64,000 nucleotides of DNA from Spirochaetales bacterium (GTDB lineage Bacteria > Spirochaetota > Spirochaetia > DSM-2461): NCBI GenBank assembly GCA_016936555.1, contig JAFGXR010000007.1:1-64000 (forward strand), in the 5' to 3' direction. The first letter of the stretch is position 1. Every line of letters starts with the position of its first letter. The notes beneath the pieces are model-generated. The model was not told the origin of the DNA and ran no database searches. It saw nothing but the letters and a program-made list of their open reading frames with translations. Positions 1 through 8,732 of the stretch are shown in pieces. Position numbers and translations under genes: made by a program.

Positions 1-7
1 TATCATG

Positions 8-49
8 AAAAAAGGACATGGTCACAATTTCTTGTTTCCATGTCCTTTA
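8..49 (-). terminator. Rho-independent terminator downstream of thrS
   Basis: An 11-bp perfect inverted repeat (AAAGGACATGG / CCATGTCCTTT) with a 16-nt loop is followed on the minus strand by a run of T. It lies about 70 bases past the thrS stop codon in the direction of thrS transcription, so it probably ends that transcript. Confidence 0.75.
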
Positions 50-120
50 GAACTCCTACTTTAGGGAGACTTTTTCAGTGGCCTCCCGGTTAGAGCAGGC
101 TTTTTTTACCCCGATTACAA

Positions 121-1872
121 TCAGGGGAGTTCTTTTAATTCAATTTTATCCAGTATCATCTGAACAGCATCATTCATGGGCAGCCCGTTCTTCTGCTCTC
201 CGGTCCGGACTCGAATGCTCACAGCCTTTTCATTCATCTCATTCTCCCCGACGACAATCATGTAGGGGATTTTCTGATTCTGGGCATTACGGATTTTCGC
301 ATTCATCCTTTCATCGGAGAAATCGGTCTCAACCCGGATGCCCGCAGCCCGGAAGCTTTTCTCGACTTCCTTTGCATAATCATCGAATTTGGCAGAAACT
401 GGTATAACCATCGCCTGAACTGGACAGAGCCAGACAGGGAAAGCGCCGCCGAAGTTTTCAACAAGAACTCCGAAGAAACGTTCTATTGATCCGAGCAGAG
501 CTCTATGAATCATAAAAGGACGTTTTTCTTTTCCGTCTTTATCGACAAAAACCATGTCGAACCGCTCAGATAGATTAAAGTCGAACTGTACTGTGGAAAG
601 CTGCCACTCACGGCCCATTGTATCCTTGACTTTGAGGTCGATTTTCGGACCGTAAAATGCTCCGCCCCCTTCATCGACTCCGTATTCAAGCCCTTCTTTC
701 TCTATGGCCTTTCGGAGTGATTCTGTCGCCAGATCCCAGTCCTTTTTATCACCGACGCTCTTTTCAGGCATGGTTGAAAGATACGCGCTGATATCCTCAA
801 ACCCGAAAGATCTGAGCATAAAAAGAGAAAATCTCAAAACTTCGAGAATTTCATCTTCCACCTGATCGGGCGTACAGATGATATGGGCATCATCCTGAGT
901 AAACCCTCTGACTCTCATCAGTCCGTGGAGAGTCCCCGATTTCTCGTATCTGTACACTGTACCCAGTTCCGCCCAGCGGAAAGGAAGTTCCCGGTAGGAA
1001 TGCTTTCCGTTGTTGTAGATCATGATATGAAAGGGGCAGTTCATCGGTTTTGCGTAATAATCGCTTTTATCCATTTCCATCGGCTGGAACATGCTCTCGT
1101 TGTAAAAGCCCAGATGCCCGGAAGTCTCCCAAAGCCATGATTTTCCGACATGGGGAGTGAACACCATCTCGTATCCGTTTTTATAATGCTCGTTTCTCCA
1201 GAAATCCTCGATGGCGATTCTGATTCTGGCCCCTTTCGGATGCCAGTAGACCAGTCCCGGACCGGCCTCTTCATGAAGGGAGAAGAGATCAAGCTCTTTA
1301 CCGAGCTTGCGGTGATCTCTTTTTTCCATCTCTTCAAGATGATCAAGATGCATCTTCAGATCCTTTGGATTGGAGAAAGCCGTACCGTAAATTCTCTGAA
1401 GCATAGGTCTCTTCTCATCGCCGCGCCAGTAAGCTCCGGCTGTTTTGAGAAGCTTGAATGACTGGGGATTGAGGCGGCTCGTATCCTCGACGTGAGGACC
1501 CCGGCACAGATCTTTGAAATCACCCATCTGATAAACGGAAATCTCTTCCGAATCAGGCAGCTCTTCTATAAGTTCCAGCTTATAGGGCTGATCGGCAAAA
1601 AGAGCTCTAGCTTCTTCTTTGGATACCACGGATCTTTCAAAACCGCTACGGGCTTTGATGATCTCTTTCATGGATTCTTCGATAACGGCAAGATCATCGG
1701 GAGTGATGGACCTGGGGAGGTCGAAATCGTAGTAGAATCCGTTTTCAATAGCGGGTCCGATAGCGATTTTCGCATCGGGGAACATTTTCAAAACAGCTCC
1801 TGCCATGACATGAGCCATCGAGTGGCGCATGGTCTGCTGTTTTTCAAGCTTCTTAGCTTCTTTGTCAGACAT
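121..1872 (-). CDS. thrS: Threonyl-tRNA synthetase, TGS-less form
   Basis: Charges tRNA-Thr with threonine in the cytoplasm. The 583-aa protein begins almost directly with the second-additional (editing) domain (HSMAHV metal-binding motif near residue 17), followed by the class II catalytic core (zinc-ligand segment MNCPFHI, motif 2 around FRWAELGTVYRYE, motif 3 near the HRALLGSIERF segment) and a C-terminal anticodon-binding domain. Usual bacterial ThrRS is about 640 aa; the missing part is the N-terminal TGS domain, a reduction that I recall from other spirochaetes. ATG start with AGGAGG 6 nt upstream. It is preceded by a T-box leader, so expression should rise when tRNA-Thr is uncharged. 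Confidence 0.97.
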   Translation of the reverse strand: MSDKEAKKLEKQQTMRHSMAHVMAGAVLKMFPDAKIAIGPAIENGFYYDFDLPRSITPDDLAVIEESMKEIIKARSGFERSVVSKEEARALFADQPYKLELIEELPDSEEISVYQMGDFKDLCRGPHVEDTSRLNPQSFKLLKTAGAYWRGDEKRPMLQRIYGTAFSNPKDLKMHLDHLEEMEKRDHRKLGKELDLFSLHEEAGPGLVYWHPKGARIRIAIEDFWRNEHYKNGYEMVFTPHVGKSWLWETSGHLGFYNESMFQPMEMDKSDYYAKPMNCPFHIMIYNNGKHSYRELPFRWAELGTVYRYEKSGTLHGLMRVRGFTQDDAHIICTPDQVEDEILEVLRFSLFMLRSFGFEDISAYLSTMPEKSVGDKKDWDLATESLRKAIEKEGLEYGVDEGGGAFYGPKIDLKVKDTMGREWQLSTVQFDFNLSERFDMVFVDKDGKEKRPFMIHRALLGSIERFFGVLVENFGGAFPVWLCPVQAMVIPVSAKFDDYAKEVEKSFRAAGIRVETDFSDERMNAKIRNAQNQKIPYMIVVGENEMNEKAVSIRVRTGEQKNGLPMNDAVQMILDKIELKELP

Positions 1873-1889
1873 AAATGCCTCCTGGTACT

Positions 1890-2200
1890 TTCGCGGGGCA
1901 AAAAAAAAGACATCTTATTTTTTGCCCCTGAAAACTTAATTTGATAAAAGTTTCCTAAGGACGAAAAACAAAATGTCTTCCGCGTTACCACCTTAATTCG
2001 CTGCAGCTAGTGTATTCTCTGCAACGCACTCAGCTCTCCCTTGACGCGGGATGTCGGCACAGGATACTCGGATTCAACCTTTGACCTGTACAGCTCGGGA
2101 GTGGTTTTCACTGATTCTTCCGCCGATCATCTTCCAGCCCAGGGATGATCTCTCTCGTGACGCAGGGGACCATTACTCGTCTCCGTCTTAGCCTTTGAAC
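1890..2200 (-). promoter_or_regulatory. T-box riboswitch (threonine) in the thrS leader
   Basis: Read on the minus strand, the leader has the parts of a tRNA-sensing T-box. Stem I elements are an AGTA motif near 2176, AGAGAG near 2153 and a GGCTGGAA loop near 2137. The specifier region near 2100-2105 reads ACC followed by ACT, both threonine codons. The conserved T-box AAGGTGGTAACGCGG lies at 1980-1994, and its AAGG and ACG pair with a downstream CGTCCTT to form the antiterminator with the TGGT bulge. A competing terminator follows: AAGACAT (1979-1973) pairs with ATGTCTT (1913-1907) and precedes a T run. The adjacent thrS gene matches the specifier. Borders are approximate. Confidence 0.93.
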
Positions 2201-2201
2201 T

Positions 2202-2232
2202 ATAATATCAGGATATGAGGCTTTAAAGTCAA
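2202..2232 (-). promoter_or_regulatory. Probable sigma70 promoter of thrS
   Basis: On the minus strand TTGACT (2232-2227) and TATTAT (2207-2202) are 19 bases apart, just upstream of the T-box leader. The spacing is long, so this is a plausible rather than a firm call. Confidence 0.5.
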
Positions 2233-2241
2233 GTAGAACTA

Positions 2242-2270
2242 TTCAAAGAGAGAATAAATTTCTCTATAAT
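2242..2270 (+). promoter_or_regulatory. Promoter directly in front of the 95-aa gene
   Basis: TTCAAA (2242-2247), a 17-base spacer and a consensus TATAAT (2265-2270) stand only 8 bases before the ATG at 2279. There is no Shine-Dalgarno sequence. The predicted transcript would start at or within 1-2 bases of the start codon. Confidence 0.55.
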
Positions 2271-2278
2271 GTCTATTA

Positions 2279-2566
2279 ATGGAATTAGTAGAAGGTATAA
2301 CGGAAAACTACCTCATCATGTACATTGTACGTGATGCCGAGGGACAGATAGAAAAAGTCCTGGATGCAGATGGAAGCGAGGTAGAGAAACAGATGCTGGC
2401 CCATTCATTTCTGGCCAGCGGTTGCGACGGCGGCTTCATCTACAAAGATGAATTTATTGAAATGGACAATTATTACGAATTCAGAAAAGACAAGGCGTCA
2501 CGGCACCAGCGGTTCAAATCGAGAAAACTGCCCAAAACTGTTAAGCCGAAAGCGCCTAAAAGCTGA
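2279..2566 (+). CDS. Small hypothetical protein, possibly leaderless
   Basis: 95 aa, not recognised. The protein is acidic in its first 70 residues and strongly basic at the C-terminus (RKDKASRHQRFKSRK, then KTVKPKAPK), which could be a nucleic-acid-binding tail. No signal peptide or membrane segment is visible. The gene is divergent from thrS and converges on the omptin gene, with an 11-bp 3' overlap. Support for its being real is a well-placed TTCAAA-17-TATAAT promoter right before the ATG and an open frame in an otherwise unexplained gap; there is no ribosome-binding site. Confidence 0.55.
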   Translation: MELVEGITENYLIMYIVRDAEGQIEKVLDADGSEVEKQMLAHSFLASGCDGGFIYKDEFIEMDNYYEFRKDKASRHQRFKSRKLPKTVKPKAPKS

Positions 2567-3542
2567 AAACGGAACAGAGAGTTATTGAGAGGGATTGATA
2601 CTGCATTCCAGCTCCGTCCGGCCAGGATCCTATGGGAGTTCCGTACCCGTTGTATGCGTAGGTATTGCCCATTCTTTCAAAGAGATAATCCCCCGATATG
2701 ACAAACTTTATTCCAAAAAATGAATTGAAATGATATCCTGTCTCCAGCGAACCGAAAACATAGTGGCCCCATTTTATGATGTCATAAAAATGAATATCTC
2801 TTAAAATATGATGATCATGATCCAGTCCGAAAGCAAAAGGACTGTAATGAAGATTTCCTTTAATGCTCAGCCCTGAAGCGCTTACATAGCCCCCCCGGAT
2901 TCCGAAATAGGGAAGATGAAATGCGAGATTGTAATCAATGGCGTTGGTGCCGACGGGAATCACATCGTCAATGCCGTCATACATTGAATCCAGAACCGAA
3001 TCTGTCCAATCCCAGTAGAGGTATCTGTATCCGATTACAAACAGAAAGGACCACAACCTGTCATTCAGAAAATCAAATGAGCTGTTTACATCAAATATCA
3101 GGGAATCGAGAACCTCTACGGAACTCAGAGACCAGTGTGACAGATCCGTTTTTCCATCTCTGTCATGAAGATCATATCCGGCTATCCAGTCATAATCATT
3201 CATGAAGCCAACGCCTTTGCTAACCGCCGTCTTGACCCCTGCGTTGATATAAGCTCTATTCAGGAAATTAAATGAAGAAGAAGCACCGATGTAATAAATG
3301 TCATTAAGCTCCCAAATCAACTCGCTTAAGTAATAGCCATTGGAACTGCTCATCCCTTCGGTACTTTCGTCTCCCGTATCATAGACGATTTCACGAGCCC
3401 GCCCGTTCAGATAACCGGAAGAAAATTCAAGAGAAATTCCGTATTTATCACCTTCTTCAAGAACGGGACCTTCCAGACTCTGCAGCGCAAACAGTGGAAA
3501 AACCAGAGAGAGTAATTGAATCAGAAAGAAACTATTTCTCAA
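2556..3542 (-). CDS. Omptin-family outer-membrane aspartyl protease
   Basis: Predicted outer-membrane beta-barrel protease of the OmpT/Pla (omptin) family, which cleaves peptides at the cell surface. A signal peptide covers residues 1 to about 20. Two omptin catalytic pairs are visible: D116-Y-D118-W (OmpT D83/D85) and D243-H-H245 (OmpT D210/H212). The distance from D118 to D243 is 125 residues, exactly that between OmpT D85 and D210. The segment around AIDYNLAFHLPYFGIRGGY also follows the OmpT pattern of a membrane strand after the second loop. The strand-rich, aromatic 328-aa sequence ends in Phe, as barrel proteins do. Start is TTG with AGGA about 10 nt upstream; it follows ispH closely, so it may be co-transcribed. 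Natural substrate unknown. Confidence 0.8.
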   Translation of the reverse strand: MRNSFFLIQLLSLVFPLFALQSLEGPVLEEGDKYGISLEFSSGYLNGRAREIVYDTGDESTEGMSSSNGYYLSELIWELNDIYYIGASSSFNFLNRAYINAGVKTAVSKGVGFMNDYDWIAGYDLHDRDGKTDLSHWSLSSVEVLDSLIFDVNSSFDFLNDRLWSFLFVIGYRYLYWDWTDSVLDSMYDGIDDVIPVGTNAIDYNLAFHLPYFGIRGGYVSASGLSIKGNLHYSPFAFGLDHDHHILRDIHFYDIIKWGHYVFGSLETGYHFNSFFGIKFVISGDYLFERMGNTYAYNGYGTPIGSWPDGAGMQYQSLSITLCSVFSF

Positions 3543-3558
3543 AAAGTGAAAATCCTCA

Positions 3559-4386
3559 TCATCTTTTTAATTTTTCTTCAATCTCATCGACAATCCAGTC
3601 GGGTGTGGAAGCTCCTGCAGTCAAACCTATTGTATCATATTCAAATATTTCTCGGGGGATTTCCTGGGCTGAGGAAATGTGCCAGCAGGGGACATTCATT
3701 TCCGTTACGGTCAGGTACAGTCTTTTTGTATTGGCACTGTTCTTCCCTCCGATAACCAGAACAGCCTCTACTTCCTGAGCCAGTTTTATCACAGCTGTCT
3801 GACGATCGTTTGTTGCGGAGCAGATGCTATTCTGGATCACGATATGGCTGTTCTTTCCTTTAAGCACGGAGCAGACCGATTCGAATTCACTTTCCTTGAT
3901 CGTCGTCTGACTGATAACCATACTTTTATCGGGTGGATTTAAAGATGATGCTTCTTCTGCGCTGCCGACGATATCAAAATCATCGGCATAGCCTGCGAGA
4001 CCTTTTATCTCTCCGTGATTTCTGTCTCCGACAATTATGATACGATACCCCATGGAACTGTATTTCTTAACCAGTTTATGTGAGGCGATAACTTTCGGAC
4101 ATGTACCGTCGATAATCTCGATTCCTTTTTTTTCGAGCTTTTGCCGTTCCGCAGGAGGTATTCCATGAGCCCGTATGACAGCCCGCCCCTCGTTGACTTC
4201 GTCGACCGAATCGATTGCGGGAATTCCAAGGGAAGTAAATTTATCAACGATCTGCTGATTGTGAATGATCGGCCCCAGGGTTACAGCATTCCTATGGCCT
4301 TCATCGGCTATTTTCTGAACAATTGAAACAGCTCTTTCCACGCCCATGCAGAAGCCCATAGCTTCAGCCCTGATAATTTTTCTCAT
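3559..4386 (-). CDS. ispH: 4-hydroxy-3-methylbut-2-enyl diphosphate reductase
   Basis: Last enzyme of the MEP isoprenoid pathway (LytB): reduces HMBPP to IPP and DMAPP using a [4Fe-4S] cluster. The three cluster cysteines are visible as C13 (GFCMGV), C96 (GTCP) and C189 (ICSAT), and the HGxxP segment (AHGIPP) is present. 275 aa is slightly short but complete. I chose the ATG at 4386 (GGAGA 6 nt upstream); an in-frame TTG four codons earlier lacks a comparable site. The start lies 1 nt after the stop of the deacetylase-like gene, implying translational coupling. Confidence 0.95.
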   Translation of the reverse strand: MRKIIRAEAMGFCMGVERAVSIVQKIADEGHRNAVTLGPIIHNQQIVDKFTSLGIPAIDSVDEVNEGRAVIRAHGIPPAERQKLEKKGIEIIDGTCPKVIASHKLVKKYSSMGYRIIIVGDRNHGEIKGLAGYADDFDIVGSAEEASSLNPPDKSMVISQTTIKESEFESVCSVLKGKNSHIVIQNSICSATNDRQTAVIKLAQEVEAVLVIGGKNSANTKRLYLTVTEMNVPCWHISSAQEIPREIFEYDTIGLTAGASTPDWIVDEIEEKLKR

Positions 4387-4387
4387 A

Positions 4388-5551
4388 TCATTCTCCAATC
4401 AGAATAAAATTCTGGTCCTGTCCATCTATTTCATATTCATTTATTCCGAAGGGGTAATCCCTATCTTTCAAGAGAACAGCTCTTTGATTGCAGTATAAAT
4501 CTGCTGCTTCAAGCCTTTTAAGGACATCCTCGAAATTACCGTTATCAACACCGATTCTGGAGATATCATACCTGTTGGCTTCTCCTGAATCAACAGGTCG
4601 TGAAAATTCGTTATCGTAATCAAAAGCACCAGCTATACTGATGCCGTTGTAGCTGAAATCCCGTACAGTTTTCTGCCGTTCAGGCGTTATCTCTCCGATC
4701 CCGTAGGAATAGGCTAAAGTGGTTCTCCCATCGTTCTGTACGCCGTAGCTAGTAAGGACATCGTAATACCCGACCAGTTCAAATATATATTCCATTTCAC
4801 TGACTACTTCCGAGTAGTAGTGATGAAGCGTATGGTTTCCCAGGTAGAAATTCTTCTCCAGGTATTGCAGTTTTGAATGAACAGCCGGCATGGCCAAATA
4901 GGGAGGACCGGGATTGTAACCGCCTCCGGTCTGCCGGAAGGGAATGGCGTCAAAAGTAAGATAAAAAGTAAAGTTTCTTCTCCCCCGCTCCAGAGGAAGA
5001 GTTTTTTCAAGAACAGATACCATACAGTATTTTGAGATAATATGATTGCCGTCCTTCATGATAAAAGGAGCATGCTTCAATTCTCCAACGGTCTCATAAT
5101 AAAACACACCGGAGGAACTGTCGTCACAGCCGAGTACGACAGGCGAAAAACCGTCGGGTACAAAGGAAAAATCACCATCGATCAGTTGCAGATCGGAAAT
5201 TACATGAAATTTATTGTTTTTAAAAAATCCAAGAATCTGTTCGAAGCGTTCAAGAGTTAATTCGAGTCTTTGTTCATTTCCGATACGATGAAAGGCCAGT
5301 ACGGGTATGAAACCCGGTCCGGACTTCGGAGAAATGAATGAAGTCTGTCTTTCAGTTCGGATCGTATAGTTTTCAAAGTTGAGAAAACCTGCCAGAGCTT
5401 CTTCGGGGCTTTCATTATCCCCGATTGTCAGAACCGGCTCACCGGGACGGAGCGTACCTTTTGCCGATCCGACTAAGCGGTAAATCTCATCAGCTGAAAC
5501 ATAGGAGTTAAGTAATAAAACGAACAGTATAATAAAAATGTTTTTCTTCAT
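4388..5551 (-). CDS. Exported polysaccharide-deacetylase-like (NodB-fold) protein
   Basis: 387 aa with an N-terminal signal peptide (MKKNIFIILFVLLLNSYVSA). The middle shows a degenerate NodB/polysaccharide deacetylase pattern: the usual TFDDG strand is replaced by VVLGCDDSSSG near residue 140, and a metal-ligand-like GNHTLHH sequence occurs about 95 residues later. The family removes acetyl groups from extracellular glycans; the altered first motif makes activity uncertain. A lone FHRIG segment before it also fits the family. It lies immediately upstream of ispH, 1 nt apart. There is only a weak AGGA next to the ATG. Confidence 0.65.
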   Translation of the reverse strand: MKKNIFIILFVLLLNSYVSADEIYRLVGSAKGTLRPGEPVLTIGDNESPEEALAGFLNFENYTIRTERQTSFISPKSGPGFIPVLAFHRIGNEQRLELTLERFEQILGFFKNNKFHVISDLQLIDGDFSFVPDGFSPVVLGCDDSSSGVFYYETVGELKHAPFIMKDGNHIISKYCMVSVLEKTLPLERGRRNFTFYLTFDAIPFRQTGGGYNPGPPYLAMPAVHSKLQYLEKNFYLGNHTLHHYYSEVVSEMEYIFELVGYYDVLTSYGVQNDGRTTLAYSYGIGEITPERQKTVRDFSYNGISIAGAFDYDNEFSRPVDSGEANRYDISRIGVDNGNFEDVLKRLEAADLYCNQRAVLLKDRDYPFGINEYEIDGQDQNFILIGE

Positions 5552-5610
5552 ATCCTGAATAAAATAAGGCTGCCCCTTATGAGACAGCCTTAATAAATTT
5601 CTTAATTTTA

Positions 5611-6549
5611 TCAGGCTTTATTGAAGTTTACAACTTTAGCATTTTTCGCAGTCTTTTTGGAACCGAGATTATGCCATCCAAGCAGGATGGATGATGCGAT
5701 AAAGACTGATGAGTAAGTTCCGACAACAACACCGACAATCAGGTTAAGAGCAAAGAGCTTGATTGATCCTGTTGCAAGAATGAAGATGGCGGTTACGGCA
5801 ATCAATGTCGTCAGAGATGTTATAATCGTTCTGCTCAAAGACTGAGTTACAGAAATATTAATCACTTCTTCAAAAGTTTTACCCTGGAGAACTCTGGCGT
5901 TTTCTCTGATTCTGTCAAAGATAACGATAGTATCGTTCAGAGAGTAACCGATGATTGTCAGAACAGCGGCTATTGTCGCTGTAGAGAAATCAATCTGGAA
6001 AATACCGATGAATCCGAGAAGAAACAGAACGTCGTGAAAAATCGCGGCAATAGCCGAAACGGCGTAGTTCAGTTTGAATCTGATCCAGATATACACGAGA
6101 ATAAGTGCCAGCGCAAATACCGTCAGAAAGATGGTCTGGGAAGTCAGACTTCCGGCAAAGCGGGGACCGACATAGTCGGAAGAGCGGATTTCCACAGCAC
6201 CAGATCCGAAAGAGGCTTCCAGTTTGGAAAGGATCTCTCTCTTTACTGTCTGCTGAAAGTCCGCCTGGGTTTCATCAACTCCGACGCGAACCATGAATTC
6301 CTTGTCTTCAGCATTGCCGATAGACTGAACCTGAAGGGATTCGATACCTTCAAGCGCCGCTTTCACATCTCCTTCGGAGATATCAGATGAAGTTGTAATC
6401 TGAATCCGCTGGTTCAAACCGGCCTGAAAGTCTATACCGAAATTGAACCCGCCGCGAAGGAATGTTCCTCCCCAGAAAGCGGCTATCAATACAAAAGACA
6501 GGGCCAGCATAACAAACCGGAGTCTGGTAAAATTGATTGTTTTTTCCAT
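5611..6549 (-). CDS. secF: Protein translocase subunit SecF
   Basis: Inner-membrane component of the SecDF complex that uses the proton motive force to help SecYEG-exported proteins leave the channel. About six membrane segments are visible: one N-terminal (residues 9-27), a periplasmic P1 domain with the beginning pattern GIDFQAGLNQRIQI, then five clustered helices with the SecF pattern YSLNDTIVIFDRIREN. I place the start at 6549, where the SecD stop and the SecF ATG overlap as TAATG; an in-frame ATG at 6564 inside secD is the alternative. It is the last gene of yajC-secD-secF. Confidence 0.95.
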   Translation of the reverse strand: MEKTINFTRLRFVMLALSFVLIAAFWGGTFLRGGFNFGIDFQAGLNQRIQITTSSDISEGDVKAALEGIESLQVQSIGNAEDKEFMVRVGVDETQADFQQTVKREILSKLEASFGSGAVEIRSSDYVGPRFAGSLTSQTIFLTVFALALILVYIWIRFKLNYAVSAIAAIFHDVLFLLGFIGIFQIDFSTATIAAVLTIIGYSLNDTIVIFDRIRENARVLQGKTFEEVINISVTQSLSRTIITSLTTLIAVTAIFILATGSIKLFALNLIVGVVVGTYSSVFIASSILLGWHNLGSKKTAKNAKVVNFNKA

Positions 6550-8276
6550 TATTTTAGCCCCCATCCGATGCTGAGTTTTTTCATTTTAAGAGTATCGGAT
6601 CCGAATGAAAAGATCGCTTTGGATACGAAGATAGCCGTAAAGAGCGAGCTGACGATACCGACAGCCAGAGTTACGGCAAAGCCCTGAATAGGTCCTTTAC
6701 CCAGCTGGGAAAGGAATATCGCGGCGATTAAAGTCGTAATATTGGCGTCCATAACGGTCCAGAAAGCTTTCTTGAAACCGGCTTCAATTGCCGCAGCGCG
6801 GCCCTTGCCGATTTTCAGTTCCTCTTTAATTCTCTCGAAAATAATAACGTTGGCGTCTACCGCCATACCGACGTTGAGAATCAGACCGGCTATACTGGTC
6901 ATTGTCAGCGTCATTTTAAAGGAAGAGAGAATTGCCATAATAAACAGGAAGTTCAGAAGAAGGGCGACTGTGGCCACAACTCCGGCACCTTTGTAGTAAA
7001 TGATCATAAAGAGGATAACAGCGATAAAACCGATGATCATGGCCATGATTCCCGTTCTGATCGCGTCGCTACCGAGCGATGCTCCGACAGCCTGCTCATC
7101 GATTACGTTGAGATTGATAGGCAGAGCGGCGGTTTTCAGAACGATGGAGAGCTGCTGCGCTTCATCGCTGTCAAAACCAGTCATCCTTACGGAGTTTCTG
7201 ATCCCCTCGGAAATGTTGGGAGCCCCTTCCTTGATCTTGTTATCCATAACAATAGCAAGACGCTTGCCCACATTATTACTGGTCAGCTCATAGAAAAGAT
7301 CGCCTCCCTCACTATCGAGCTCGAAAATAACTTCGGGCTGGTTGGTGATGGAATCTCTTCGGACAAGAGCCGATTTGATGTGCGAACCATCGAGACCCGC
7401 TTCTTTTTCAACAGCGAGATAGCTGTAAAGCTCATCCACACCGTAGGCATCTTTCTTGTAAACGCCCATGACAACAACATCTTCGGGAAGAAGTGTATCA
7501 TCTTCGGGACGTCCGTTTTCAAAAATCTCGCCGGGGCTTCTGCGGATGATATCCTGAACTTTATTTGATGCGTCATCATTCACTATGTGAAAGTTTAACG
7601 ATCCTTTTCCATGGAGGAAGGAATTGACAGTCTCCTGATCCACTTCACCGGGAACTTCAATAATGATCTGGTTGTTTGCCTGTTTTCTGATGGAAGGCTC
7701 GGTAACTCCGAACTTATCGATTCTGCTGTTAAGAGTCGTCATTGCCAGCGCAATGGCTTCATCAATCTCTGCGGCGGAGGGCTCATGTCCCAGTCTTTCG
7801 GCCAGGTTGGTCTCATCGGCTTCGATTGTGACGCTCAAACCACCGGAAATATCGAGACCGAGCTGCAGAATCTTGTTCTTCATATCTTTCAGGTCTGTGA
7901 TATCTTCGCGATGAAACTCTTCGAGAGCGGAGAAAAGCTCGTTTGCGGAATTGAATCCTTCAAGAGTGGACTTTACAGTCCATTCTGCAGGAAAATCTCT
8001 TTTCTCCAGTTTGTAGTTGTTTTTAGCTTCCGCTATGAGAAAACTGTAAGAATCGGCGAGAACTTCATCAGGACTGTTTTTTACCAGTGCCGTCAGCTCT
8101 TCCAATTCTCCAGCTGCCTGTTTCTTGGCATATTCCCGGATCTGCTCCTTGGAACTGTTCGCCAGAACCTGTCTGTCTTCAGGGGTAAAAAAATACCACT
8201 TGATTGTTGGTGACAGAAGAACTCCGGCCAGTCCGATAAACAGAAGAATCACCAGAAATCTAAATCTAATGCTCAT
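6549..8276 (-). CDS. secD: Protein translocase subunit SecD
   Basis: Partner of SecF in the inner membrane. 575 aa: one N-terminal membrane helix (residues 6-27), a large periplasmic region with the conserved GLDISGGLSVTIEAD segment near 145 and a P1 head domain, then five helices near the C-terminus carrying the GMAVDANVIIFERIKEE motif with the conserved Asp of the proton path. It follows yajC and overlaps secF by one base, as expected for a single transcript. Confidence 0.96.
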   Translation of the reverse strand: MSIRFRFLVILLFIGLAGVLLSPTIKWYFFTPEDRQVLANSSKEQIREYAKKQAAGELEELTALVKNSPDEVLADSYSFLIAEAKNNYKLEKRDFPAEWTVKSTLEGFNSANELFSALEEFHREDITDLKDMKNKILQLGLDISGGLSVTIEADETNLAERLGHEPSAAEIDEAIALAMTTLNSRIDKFGVTEPSIRKQANNQIIIEVPGEVDQETVNSFLHGKGSLNFHIVNDDASNKVQDIIRRSPGEIFENGRPEDDTLLPEDVVVMGVYKKDAYGVDELYSYLAVEKEAGLDGSHIKSALVRRDSITNQPEVIFELDSEGGDLFYELTSNNVGKRLAIVMDNKIKEGAPNISEGIRNSVRMTGFDSDEAQQLSIVLKTAALPINLNVIDEQAVGASLGSDAIRTGIMAMIIGFIAVILFMIIYYKGAGVVATVALLLNFLFIMAILSSFKMTLTMTSIAGLILNVGMAVDANVIIFERIKEELKIGKGRAAAIEAGFKKAFWTVMDANITTLIAAIFLSQLGKGPIQGFAVTLAVGIVSSLFTAIFVSKAIFSFGSDTLKMKKLSIGWGLK

Positions 8277-8314
8277 TTTATGACTCCAGATTGTTTAAAT
8301 ATCTTATATTTATT

Positions 8315-8692
8315 TTATTCTTTATCTTTTTTCTTGGACTTCTTTTCAGTTTCTTCGCTGATTTCAGCTACTTTCTGATTTTTCTTATCCTTGACAACTT
8401 CGGAAAGAGCGGATTTTTTAAATTCGATCTTAACATCGTTGTATACTCTGACAGAAACTATATCATCTTTTACGGAATCGACAGTCCCTCTGATTCCTCC
8501 GATGGTTGTAACTTTGTCACCTTTTTCGACAGATTCGATCATGGCTTTTGTTTCTTTCTGTTTCTTGTTCTGAGGTCTGATAATCAGAAAGTAGAAAATG
8601 GCGATAACAAGAGCGAATGTCACGATGGGAGTGGACATGGCCGCTGCGCCGCCCGCAGCCTGCAGAAGAGGCAGATTCAGTAATAAATTCAT
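8315..8692 (-). CDS. yajC: Preprotein translocase subunit YajC
   Basis: Small single-pass membrane protein that associates with SecDF. 125 aa with one membrane helix (residues about 19-40), the hallmark IRPQNKKQKE after it, and a soluble domain with the conserved GDKVTTIGGIRGTV pattern. The C-terminal tail is unusually rich in Lys and Glu. Starts the yajC-secD-secF operon, 38 nt before secD. GGGGA lies before the ATG. Confidence 0.95.
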   Translation of the reverse strand: MNLLLNLPLLQAAGGAAAMSTPIVTFALVIAIFYFLIIRPQNKKQKETKAMIESVEKGDKVTTIGGIRGTVDSVKDDIVSVRVYNDVKIEFKKSALSEVVKDKKNQKVAEISEETEKKSKKKDKE

Positions 8693-8732
8693 AATTTATC
8701 CCCGCATTTGTATTTTGAAACTTATGTTAATA

